The translations under genes were made by a program, and so were the position numbers. The notes under the pieces were generated by a model. The model was not told where the DNA came from. It did not search any database and was given only the letters and a program-made list of their open reading frames with translations. Shown piece by piece: positions 23,115-34,500 of a stretch of DNA of 64,000 bases (position 1 is the first letter of the stretch; every line of letters begins with the position of its first letter). Origin of the DNA: Symbiodinium natans (taxonomy: Eukaryota > Sar > Dinophyceae > Suessiales > Symbiodiniaceae). The stretch is taken from assembly GCA_905221605.1 (NCBI GenBank), contig CAJNDS010000239.1, forward strand, positions 64,001-128,000. The letters are read 5' to 3'.

Positions 23115-24234
23115 GTGTGGGTTTGCGTAGGGTTTATAGGGTGTATAGGGCTTGTGTTTGTTTTTGGGGGCTTACAGGGCCCAGGGTCTTACAGGGTCTT
23201 ATGGGGTTTACAGGGTTGATTGGGTTCAGCGGGTTTGTGAAGTCTGAATGGGTCTGGTGGGTAGATTGCGTTCTGCTTATTTTCCGGATTATTGGGTAGT
23301 ATTCTGTACGCGCCTGCAGTAGGGCCTATGGGGCCTTTGGCCTTCAGGGTGTGCAAGGATGTCGTGGGTCTAGAGGCTTCAGGTGTTCGATATTTAGAGG
23401 GTTTCGGGCTAAAGGGGCTTCAGGGGTTTAGGGCTTTTACAGGGTTTAGGGAGGTTTGCGGTGGTAGCCTCCGTGATCCAGCTGCGAGGTTTCGCAAGGT
23501 CCCATCCCATTGTCCATCCCAAAATCCAGGGAGACCTTTCGCTGAGCTGCCCTTGTACAGCTTCCCGCAGAACGGCGAAGGACGACGCGAGAACTTCAGG
23601 CCTCAGCAAACAGACTAGGGGGTTTAGGGCTTATGGGCTTCCTGCTCCTGGTCTGGGTTCAGGGTTGAGGGGATGTGTGCCTGTTCTTGGGTTGTAGGGC
23701 CCCCTGCTCGGGTGTAGGGTTCTTTAAGGGAGTGGGAACGCTGCCTCCCCGCCTACCTTCTCCCCAAGAAACCCGAACCCCCAACTCAAAACCTAGACCC
23801 AGCTGTCAACCCCCAACCCTAACCCCCCAACCCTAATCGGCCCAGACCTACCCCCAACCCTACCCTAAGCCATTCCTAAGCAGGCCAGGTTGCAGATTTG
23901 GACCGCAAACTGGTAAGATTTGGGTGGTTTAGGGTTTCGGTTTCCAACAGGTTGGGATTGAAGGGGTTGACAGAGCTGAGGGGTTTGTTCTGACCAGCAG
24001 CCGCCAGGCACAGAGAGGGGACTGAGTCTGCTTCTTGGCATGGTGTTGAGATCGTTACCACCCCAAGACCCGACACACCCCCTAAAACCCTTAGGTGACT
24101 GAGATGTCCCCCCCTTCTTACCGGGGCTGCACTATGGGCCGTTTTGGTACCCTGAACTACAGAGACCCCCAAAAGCCCCCAACAATTCAGCTCAACCCCC
24201 GGCTTAAAGCCGTACATTCTTTTCGGGCTTGGGC

Positions 24235-24248
24235 AGCGCGCCGTCGCC
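24235..24248 (+). promoter_or_regulatory. Possible spliced-leader acceptor and start context of glycerol kinase
   Basis: GGGCAG ends 12 nt before the start codon, which lies in a strong context (GTCGCCATGG). Dinoflagellate mRNAs receive a trans-spliced leader at an AG before the first coding exon, so this AG is the natural candidate. No TATA-like box is seen, as expected for the group. Confidence 0.4.
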
Positions 24249-27200
24249 ATGGCGCCGTCCTACGTGCTTTCCATCGACCAGGCTCCAATATTTCGGCTTC
24301 GGGTTTAAGGATTTGGAGCTTAGGGGTTCGGGAAGCCTTTAAACCCTAATATCTAAACCCTAGACGCTAGACTCGAAACCCTAGACCCTAAACCCCAAAC
24401 CCTATGCCCTATGCCCTAAACCTAAACCCTGAGCCATGCCATACACATGCGCAGCTTTGAAGGTTTACTTGCCCACCCCTCTCCAAAGCCCAAACCCACA
24501 CCCCTTAGCCCCCCAAACCCCCTTGGAAGTAGATTATCATATCATATCATACCATATCATATCATATCATATATATATATATATATGTATGTATGCATGT
24601 ATTGTACATTTTAACTCTTGTATGTGGGCTTGAACTACTGGTATATCAATATCTTCTATCCCCGAACCCTGAACGCTGGGTTGCTGCTTGCTACGCTGCA
24701 GGGGACCACCTCCACTCGGGCCATTCTCTTCGACAAGGCTGGTGCAGGGTGTAGGGTTCAGGGTTGAGGGTTTAGGGTTTAGGGTTCAGTTTGGGGTTTA
24801 GGGTTTAGGGTTCAGGGGTTTGAGGGTTTCCTTAGTAGGGATACCAGCAAGACTAGGACAATCTCATTTCGGGTACCTAGAGCCCCGGCTATACCTACGT
24901 GGGTTGAGGGTTTCAGGTTCAGGGTCGATTTGTTTCTATGCCAGCCCGAAACCCCAAAGACCCCAAACCCTGAAAGCCCCAGATTCTCAACTCAAACCCT
25001 CTGGACCCTAAAGCCCTGAACCCAATCTGTCTCCTGCTGGACGCAAGGGCAGAAGACGTGCAAGACCGTAAGTAAGAGTTTTCAGGGTTAGGCTCCCCCC
25101 CCAGCATAAGCGACGAATTGGGGATGGGCACCTTTTCTGTGGCCGTCGCATGTCGGACTTCGGCAGAGTGGCTGCAAAAACGAAGTAGTCGCCTGTTTTT
25201 CGAGATTTCGCCCTTTGGTTTGGGAGGGTTTGGGATTTAGGGTTGGGGCGTCGAAAGGTTTGAGGGGTGGAGGGGTCGAGGGGCTGAGGCTTTGTTTAGG
25301 GTCGATGCTTCCAGTGTCCGTGAAGATCTGAAGAAGCTCGCCCGACAGATTCTGACATGCATTTCAATACTTGGGAATCGACGTGATATTCTCATAGGCG
25401 TGGGACCTAGAAGTCGTGAACTACTTTGGTTGTTGGAGCCATGCTGCGGGCAAACCAATCCTAAGCCCGAAAGCCAGGGGAAATGGAACAGTTCGGGTGC
25501 TCAATCTTCACGCCTTGAAAGTGCGAGTGAGGAAAAAACAACAAACCCCCAAATCCATGTAAACCCACATGCCAAGATCATTCTTCCACAAGCGCGCGAG
25601 GATGGCCAGCCCAAGTTCATGGAGCAGCAGGAGTTCCCACAGCAGCCGGGAGGAACATATGCTTGCGAGAGGTTTGGGAGTCGAGGGGGGTTTAGGGGAG
25701 TTGGGGCGTTTTTGGGCATTTTTAGGGTTTAGGGTCTTGAGGAGTCAAGAAAGCTTTAGGCTTTTGGGCTTCAGTGGGTTGACGGTTTTAGGGCCTCGGT
25801 GCTTCTCGTTCGTGGGCTTGCCGCTTCAGGCGATTCAGATTTTGAACTACGGGGGTCCTTGCAAAATCTCGCTATAGAGGTTCAGGGTTTGCGCGGTTGT
25901 TACCAGGATTCCAAGTAATTATGGTATGGGAGAGGGGTTCGGGGGGGTTCACGGCGGCCGCTGGGGGGCTTGGGGAATTGGGTGCTTTGAATTGCCGGCT
26001 TAGGGTTTTGGGTGTAGAGTTTAGAGTTAAGGGTGGGGGGTATGAGACTTGGTGTGGCTTGCAAGGGCTTGGGAAAAATTGAGTTTTTTTGGGGTTTAGG
26101 GGCTTCGAGCTAAAAAATCCCAACCCTTACAGAAAACCTACGTCTGAGGCCTACAGACGAACGTAGATTTGGTACGCATGGCCTGAGCAACCGTTCAAGG
26201 TTTTTTCGGTTTTGGGTTTAGGGAATCGCATAACCAGCAACCTTAGACCCCAAAACCTACACCCTTCCAACCTGAACCCTTCCTCACACAAAGACAGCCT
26301 AAACCCTTAAGCCCCTAATGTTTGGGCGGGTCTTTCATAACCCCCCAACTGGTGCCCCTTACGGGCCTCTGAGGTGACACAATATCCTCGGAGCCCAGGG
26401 GCCCCGGGAAGCCTCAAGTTTTAAGAGGCCATCTCTTTTTGCTGAAGCCTTCAGAGAAAAATGCCAGCCTTCAGGGCTTCTCTGGGCCCAAGATCCCCAG
26501 AACGCCTTAGTTGCAGAAACCTCGGCTGATTGACAGAGCTCTTGGACCGGGACCCCCGGGCAGGTTTTTTTTTCAAATTCCCACCCCATGTATAGGCGAT
26601 ACGTTTCCATTACAGACCGAGAAAGCCCTAAATGAACCCTTAGCCCCCCCCTGGCAAAGTTCTGGGTTGAGGATCCTGCGAGCTTCAACTTGGTAAACCC
26701 GAAACCCTTATCGCTACGGGATCCCCTGCAAGGAGGGGCCCCCTTACTAAACTAACTATAGCTAAGGGACTCAAAACCTAAGTTAGGATCCTTATAACCC
26801 AATTTAGGGTCCTTATAACTCTGCTTATAACTAGGGGGGCCCCTCCTTATATCGAAAGTAGTCACCCGCTGCGCGTCCTAAGCGACTTAGGTACTACCCG
26901 CAGCCGGGGTGGACGGAGCACGACCCCGTCGAAATCCTGAGGACCTCATTTGAGGGATTATAGGATCGAGGGTTGGCGTCCAGCATTAAATCCCGTGCAA
27001 ACATGCCATGCTTCGTGGCCTGCTGCAGTTTCAGCACTGTCTCAGGTGCCGGAACCTCCACAAGTGGCCCTCAAAGAGCGTCAAGCCCCCCGAACCCCGA
27101 ACCCTCAACCCTAACCCCAAGCCTTGCCTGGAAGAGTTCAGGAGAAGTACTTACAGGGCTAACCTAAACCCCTAAATCCTAACCCTAAACCCTAAACCCG

Positions 27201-28580
27201 AAACCCTAAACCCTTAACCCTTAACCCTAAACCCTAATCCCTTAACCCTTAACCCTAAACCCTAAACCCTAAACCCTTAACCCTTAACCCTTAAACCCTA
27301 ACCCCTAAACCCTACAACCCTAAACCCTTAACCCTTAACCCTTAAACCCTAACCCCTAAACCCTACAACCCTAAACCCCGAACCCTACAAAACCCTAGAA
27401 GCCCAGGACTGCCATCGAGTGCTCCGAAGGTGCCATGAAGAAGGCCTGTCTAGGGTGTAGGGTGTAGGGTTTAGGGTTTAGGGTTTAGGGTTCAGGGTTC
27501 AGGGTTTAGGGTTTAGGGTTTAGGGTTTAGGGTTTAGGGGTCTGAGGGTGGGATTTGAGGTTTCTGCGGGTCTTCACTTTAAGGGGGTCTCGGGTACCTA
27601 GACCTGAACGGGGGTTAGGGTTCAATTTTCTTCTTCGGGCGCGGGGAGACCAAGCCGTATGGACATTCTCGTTCGACAGGTCAACCCTAAACCGACACTT
27701 GAAGGCTTAAGGAACAGGAGCCTCCTTGTTGCAAAGCTTCCCTTGCGGGCGATGAGGCCGGTGCAACCAAAGCCGACATCGCTGGGATAGGCGCGATGGG
27801 TTTCACTGTGGCTGGTGGTTCATGGGTAGTTGGAGCTGGGGTTATCAAGGATGCCCTTCTTCAAGCCCCTGCCCGTACACATGATCTTGCAAGTGTCTTG
27901 ACAGAGGGTCGAAGATCTTATTCCCTTCGTCCCCTCCCCTCCCCTCCCCCCCCCCAAAAAAAAAGAGCATTTGCAAACTATTGGCATCCTCAAGTAACAT
28001 GGGCATGAAGTCAGTTTCTTTCTAAGCACCAAAGCCAAACTGCGATGTAGGGGGTTGGGTTACGGCCCCAAGATCCCTCTACATGTATATGTATTATACT
28101 TATTATACTTTTGGAGACACTGATGTCATCTCCTCCTCCAACGCTTGTGGCAGCGAGGGTGAGCACTTGCGGGCAGATATTTCCCGGTCAGCCAACAGAG
28201 GAAGTGTTCGCCACACTGAGCGCTTGCCCACGTTGACCGACAGCAAACGCGTCACACTTTCTACGCTCATGGTCTCGCGAACTACCGATTCGAAGGATGC
28301 TCGCGTGCTGGCACGTAGGACATTTGGTGGCGGTGCTCATTCCAGTTTTGATAGGCTTCCAGCTTCTGAAGCAAGACGTGTAGAGCACGCAGTGGACATG
28401 ATACGTTCCTAACCACCTTGAAACATTGCCGCCTTCAGCCACAAAAGTGACCATGTCGGAGCGTCAATTGATAGCAATCTGACAGGTGTTTAGGGTCTTT
28501 TGCTTAGTTGCCTTATTTTAAAACCGACCCCCTGCAGAGGCATCACCAATCAGCGGGAGACGACCGTGGCATGGGACAAG
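24249..28580 (+). CDS. glpK/GK: Glycerol kinase exons 1-7
   Basis: Exons 24249-24281 ([11 protein letters not shown]), 24702-24737 ([12 protein letters not shown]), 25601-25641 ([14 protein letters not shown]), 26891-26941 ([17 protein letters not shown]), 27407-27443 ([12 protein letters not shown]), 27757-27790 ([11 protein letters not shown]) and 28540-28580 ([14 protein letters not shown]). Donors: GC, GC, GC, GA (gacctc), GC, GC, GC. Exon 5 is the clearest example of flank polarity: some 200 bp of CCCTAAA repeats lie before it and about 80 bp of TTTAGGG repeats after it. Confidence 0.88.
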
Positions 28581-31500
28581 GCACGAAATTCCTAAACCCT
28601 TAAGCTGAACCCTGCAACCTGAATCTCGACCCAGACTTGAAAACCCCTGAAACCTGAGTCCCTGCACCCGAAAACCTCCACCCTCAGCCCAAAACCATCA
28701 ACCCCGCAACCCTAAACCACAGGCTTCGCCAGGCTTTGTGGATTCGGAGTTGGACAGGGGCATGGGGCCACCATCCCAAAACCCAAAAGCTTGGGGTTTT
28801 GGGTTACGGTTATGGTCGCAGGGTTTAGGGATTAGGGTTTAGGGTTTAGAGTTTAGAGTTTGGGGAGGGTTCGGGGAGGCATTTCGGGTTTTCGGTGGAT
28901 TGTCTACTTGGGAGGTTCATGGGTAGCCTGCCCAGGAAGCTGCAAGCGGTTTTAGGGCTTAGAGCTGTGGATGTTGAGCGTAGGGCTCGCGAAACTTAAG
29001 CCTGCAGCCCCCAAGGCCCTGAACCATAAGAGGTATCCACACCAGTCCGGCTTTCACGATCTGGGTTGGCCCTTAGCGCCCTCAAAAGCCCTTGAATCAC
29101 TTCAAAGCCCTTCAAACCCCTTAAGCCGCTCCTGCGCCCCAATCTGAGCCCGCAGAACACCGGCGAGCCCCTCTGCCGCGCCATCGTCTGGCTGGATCTT
29201 AGGACCTCCGACACTGCGGCCAGGGCCTTCAGCTGTCAGCTTTTTTTTGGGGGGAGGGGGGTTTAGAGTTTGGGGCCGTGTAGGGTTTAGTTTAGGTTTA
29301 GGGTTTAGTTTAGGTTTAGGATTTAGGATTTGGGGCTTAGGGTTTGGCGGTCCTCAGAGTCTTCGGAAGTAGGGCAAACGGTTCAGAAGGGCTGCAGGGT
29401 TCCAAGGCATCGGGCTGCGTGGATTGGGGGTTTAGCTTTTGCAGGTTTTTCTTGCTTTGGGGCTTCAAGGGTTTTAGGGTAGGAGGTTCAGGGTTTACGG
29501 TCCTAGGGTTTGCTGTTGGGGCATTTGCTCTGGCCCAGAAACCCCAAGCCCGTAAGCCCTGCGACCCTGAACCCTAAACCCGAGAATGCACGTCATTTGC
29601 CAGGGGGCTGGAGACACTACCTGAAGCTTTTGCTTAGTTTTGAGGTCGAGACCTCGGGAGCGTGCCAGGGGTCACCGATACTGAGGGGTAGCGTGAAGGG
29701 TGGAGGGTGCTGGGTGACGGGCTCTGCCCTTAGGCCCAAACCCTAGCCTGGCACCCCAAACTATAAACCCTCAACCCCAGCGCCTAAACCATAAACCCCA
29801 AGCAAACCCCTCCACAAGGCCCAGCTGGAGGCCAAGGGTGGCAAGGACCGCTTCCGTGGCTCAGCGCACTCTTTGGTTTGGGGTGTTAGAGTCTGAAGTT
29901 CATGGTTTTGGGTTTGGGTAGAGTGTGTGGTAGAGTGTGGGATTTAGGGCTTGGTCTTCGTGAAATTTGGGCCTGAGGCATATTTAGGGGGGCCTTAAGC
30001 CTGGAACTCAGGACAGGGGGTAGCTGGGGTGCCCCAAGCAGATCTGCAAGGGGGGGAATCCAGGCAAGAAGACGGGGCTGCCCATCTCCACGTACTTCTC
30101 GGCCGTGAAGACGCTTGGGTGGCAGCCGCTCCCCACTTTTCTTTTGGGGTCTTGAGGGCTTCAGAATCCCAAGCCCCGAGCCTTGGGCCCAAACTATACC
30201 CTGAACCCTATACCCTGAACCCTGTAGGGATCCAAGGGGTCCGCTGCCCACGTCTTCCCTGTGCTTCTGTTTTCTTGAAGGCTCTTGAGGGGCTATGTGG
30301 GGGTTTAGGAGTTTAAGGTTTAGGGACTCGGGGTTTGTGCCTAAATGCCCAGACCCGGGGCCCGAAATTCTTGAGCCTTACGCCCTAAATTTCGAGGGAG
30401 TTTGTCATTGTTGTAAACGAGTTTTATTCGGTTGGAAGTTGTAGGCCTGTCGTTTGCCAAACCCTCAACTACTGCCACAGTACCCTAAAGCCTCCACCCC
30501 AAGCCCCAAACCCGAACTCTCAAGGATGAAGTGGATGCTGGACAATGTCCCGGAAGTGCGGCGCCTTGGCGGAGCCTTCGGAGCCCCAGAGCCCAAACCC
30601 AAACCCTAGACTACAATTGTTGGGGGTATAGGGTTCACAGGGTTTGGGGTTTTGGGGTTTACAGGGTTTAAAGCGTTTCGAGGGTTTAGGGAAACAAGCC
30701 CGCCCTAACCCCTGAAATCTTCATCTTTTCGGGTTCAGGGGGCGAGGCCCTCCCCAACTCCTAAACCAGGTCTGCTGGCTCCTAAGAACCCTACGGCCTA
30801 TCCTTCGGCAGTGCCATAGCATATAGCTGGGGTTATGTAACCCTAAACCTAAACCCTAAACCCTAAACCCTAAGCCCTAAACCCTAAACCCTAAACCCTA
30901 AACCCTAAACCCTAAACCCTAAACCCTAAACCCCTCAACCCTACCTGTACTCGAAATCAGGTTATAGTCGACTCCACTTCGAGCTCTTCTTCGGCAACCC
31001 TGAGCCTGCCTAAAGCCTCAAACCCTAAAATCCTAAAAAACACCCTTTAAAAACCCTAAAGAACCCTTAAACACCCTCAACAACCCTATCAAACCCTTAA
31101 CAACCCTGAAACCCGAACCCCCCCAGGAAGGCCGCGGACGAGGGCCGCTGCTGCTTCGGCACCATCGAGTCCTGGACCTCTCGGCAAGAAGATCAGGTTT
31201 CAGGGTTCTGGGGTGGAGGGTACATCATTAAATTAAAACAACTGAAAGGATTGTCTAAAATCATTTCTTAAGGTTGGGCACTTTTAGTGCCTTAGTTTGA
31301 AAGGTTTCTTTAGTGACGGGGCCTTAGGGGGCTAGGGTGTAGGGTGTAGGATCTGCAGGGCTCAGAGTCTTTGGGGCGCTTAGAGGCTCTTTTCGGAGGG
31401 CTTTGAGAGGCAACTGGTCCTCCGATGAATGTACTATTACGCACTCATGACCTGAAATGAAAGAGAAGGGTTGAGCCACTTGATAATCTTAGTCTTAATC

Positions 31501-34500
31501 CCTAAGACCTGAATAGCCCGAGTACGTAGCCCTAATGACCTTAAGATCCTGACTGGCCCTAGAAAGCCTAACTATCCTAATAACCCTAGGTAGTAATCCT
31601 ACAAACGCTAACAACCCCAAATGCTTACCGTGACAGAGAGAGGATCATCTACAAGCTCACGGGCGGCCCCAACGGCGGTGTCCACGTCACGGACGTGTCC
31701 AACGCTTCCAGGCCTCGGACGTCTTGGGTTTATTGGGGTCGTTGGGGTCATTGGGGCTATCCCCAAACACTTCGCCCTAAACCCTCAGCCCTAAGCCCTT
31801 AGGGCGTATGTCGACTTAAACACGCGGCGCCCAAGGTTGGTTTTTTGTTCCCTCGTGTTCTCTATGTTCCCTGGAGTGTTGGAACATGGGGGGGTTTTTG
31901 GGTCGGCGGGTGAAGGGCGAAGGGAGTCCTGCTCTACGGCCCCTGATACCTACTACTGTATAGATGTTACGTAGGCCGCCTCAAAAGACCATGACACTTC
32001 TTTGGCTCCCTCATAAGGGTTTAGGATTGGAGCCGAAGTGGAGCCCAAAAGACACACAAATAGCGTAGCACAGGGCCTGAGGGTTCAGGAGTTAAGGGTT
32101 TAGGGCCGGTTTGGGGTTTTGGGTTTTGGGCGCAGGGGTTCGGGCCAAGGGTTCAGGGTTTAATGAGGGCTTGGGTTCAGGACACGTGGGGTTCAAGCAG
32201 AAGCTTCCCTGAACCCACAGCCCTCGAACGTGCAAGGTTTGCGCAGAGTTTAGCGGCATTCGGGGTTTTCGGGGAGGCGTTTGAGGGCTCATGGGGCTTC
32301 GCGGTTGAGGGGCTTAATCGGCTGCAGCAGGGTTTAGGGCTTTAGGGTTTAGGGTTAGAGGTACATGCTGATGAACATCAACACCTGCGCCTGGGACGAG
32401 GCACGGCAGGCTTCGGCCGCGCCCCGTGCGGACGCCTATAAGCACGAACTTGTAGTAAACCCCGGAACCCCAGCCACTAAACCCTGAGCTACGAGGGCCC
32501 TTGTGTGTTTCGGATTCTCCCTTTGCTGGGTTTAAGAGGATAATTTTTTCATGTTTTTCCGATGGTTTACAGTGCCAGCAATTAAAAACTCTAAGCCGCC
32601 AGTCCCCGGAACCTGCCCGGAACATGCTCGACTCGACATTGAATAAATCAGCTCCGATACAGGTGAACATGCAGACGTCTCGGGTGCTTGGCTTTGGGTG
32701 CGAACGTGGCAGGGTGCACGCGCTGTGTTTCTAATATGCGTATTCGAGTTCTGAAGGCGGTGGCAAACGGAATTTTGATGAGTTTTGGACGGACATGCGC
32801 ATGGCAAACCCATCAGACGAAGCGCGTGCAGGGGATGATCAGAGTGCGGGGACTTGGACAGGGTACGGTTGCCTACAGTGGGTCACAACTGGCTCAAGAC
32901 TTGTGTCGGGGCAAGCGCAAGTCCACGCGACAAGAGACGCTAGTGTGGGACGGCCAAAACTTCTGGAGAAGCGGAGGTCCTGGGGGTGAGTGGGGAGGGG
33001 AACAAGAACTGCTTTTCCGCGCGCCGGTGAATCCTCACGCTTGGTCGTCAAGGGCACTGGGCTTTTTTTTAAGGGACCAGCCGTGGAAGAGACACACAGG
33101 GCGGTTGCTACCGAAGAAAGCTGAGCCCAGATGGCCCTAAAGACTTGTGGTTTGCGTGGCTGTCCACGGCTGTAGCCAAAGCATTCACCAAGCTACTGAG
33201 CTTCTCTAGTGCCGATTTGAGACACTGGGCCCCTGCTCCCAGAGCTGTTTGGTTCTCTAACATCCAAGGTGCCCAGAAGCGCAAGGCTGGGCCTAAACCC
33301 GAAAAGCAAATTCCTGATTCCCCTAAACCCCAAAGCCCTAAAGCACCCAAACCCCGACAAAGCCAAAAGCCATAACGAGTAAAGTGTGTTACGGAAATTG
33401 GCGGGTTGTAACGGAAACTGCCCCCCTGAAAACGACACAGAAACTACGAAAGGGCGTGACGGAAACTGGCTTCGGGGCGTTGCAGAAACGGCGTCGGGGC
33501 GTAACAGAAACTACCTGCCTAAGCGAGAAACTACAGCCACAGGAAGGATTAGGGTGCCACGGACTAGCTCTGGGGCCACGGTATTCTACGCTGCCGGAAG
33601 CTAGCCAGCTCCAAGCCAAAGCCATGTACCCGGACCCCTTCGCTTGTTGCCGAGAATTCCAAAAACACTCAAGCCTGAAGCGAATAAAACCTAAAAGCCT
33701 GAAGTTCCATTCTAAACACTGAAGCCTAAACCAAATAAAGCCTAGAAGCCTGAATTTCCATGGGGGGTGGGGTGGGGGAGGGATTCAGATGTTCAGAGTT
33801 TGCTGGGCTTCTGTAATCGCGCCGAAGCCTCCACCTTGAATGCTTAACAGCTTCTGGAGTCGGGTGAAACTTCGACGGCAGTTTGAGTTCAGCGGGGTTT
33901 ACAGCAGCAGTGTTGCTGCGTGACGCGGGATGGTGTGGGCGCCGGCCGACGTCCTACTGCTGCTGAGCCTTCTGAGCAGTTGCAAGTGTTGCTGGTCAAG
34001 GTCGCTTGGATCACCCGACTCCAGAAGCTGTTAAGCATTCAAGGTGGAGGCTTCGGCGCGATTAGAGAAGCCCAGCAAACTCTGAACATCTGAATCCCTC
34101 GCCCCCCCACCCCCCATGGAAATTCAGGCTTCTAGGCTTTATTTGGTTTAGGCTTCAGTGTTTAGAATGGAACTTCGGCTTTTAGGTTTTATTCGCTTCA
34201 GGCTTGAGTGTTTTTGGAATTCTCGGCAACAAGCGAAGGGGTCCGGGTACATGGCTTTGGCTTGGAGCTGGCTAGCTTCCGGCAGCGTAGAATACCGTGG
34301 CCCCAGAGCTAGTCCGTGGCACCTAATCCTTCCTGTGGCTGTAGTTTCTCGCTTAGGCAGGTAGTTTCTGTTACGCCCAAAAAAAAGAGCCGTGCCCTTC
34401 TGGTGCGCCTTTCCGTAGCCGGTTTTTGTAGGTTTCGGTTTAAGTTTTCCGTGATTTCGGTTACATCTCTTTTTGGTTTCCGTTGCAGTTTTGCTTGGTT

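Larger units (their letters stand above)
19940..24230. other. Tract between genes with few signals
   Basis: Between the family gene and glycerol kinase. It contains CCCTAAA text at 20515-20560 and 22500-22560, G-rich text at 21640-21800, a repeat-free stretch at 20040-20490, and three exon candidates listed separately. No gene was assembled. Confidence 0.5.
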
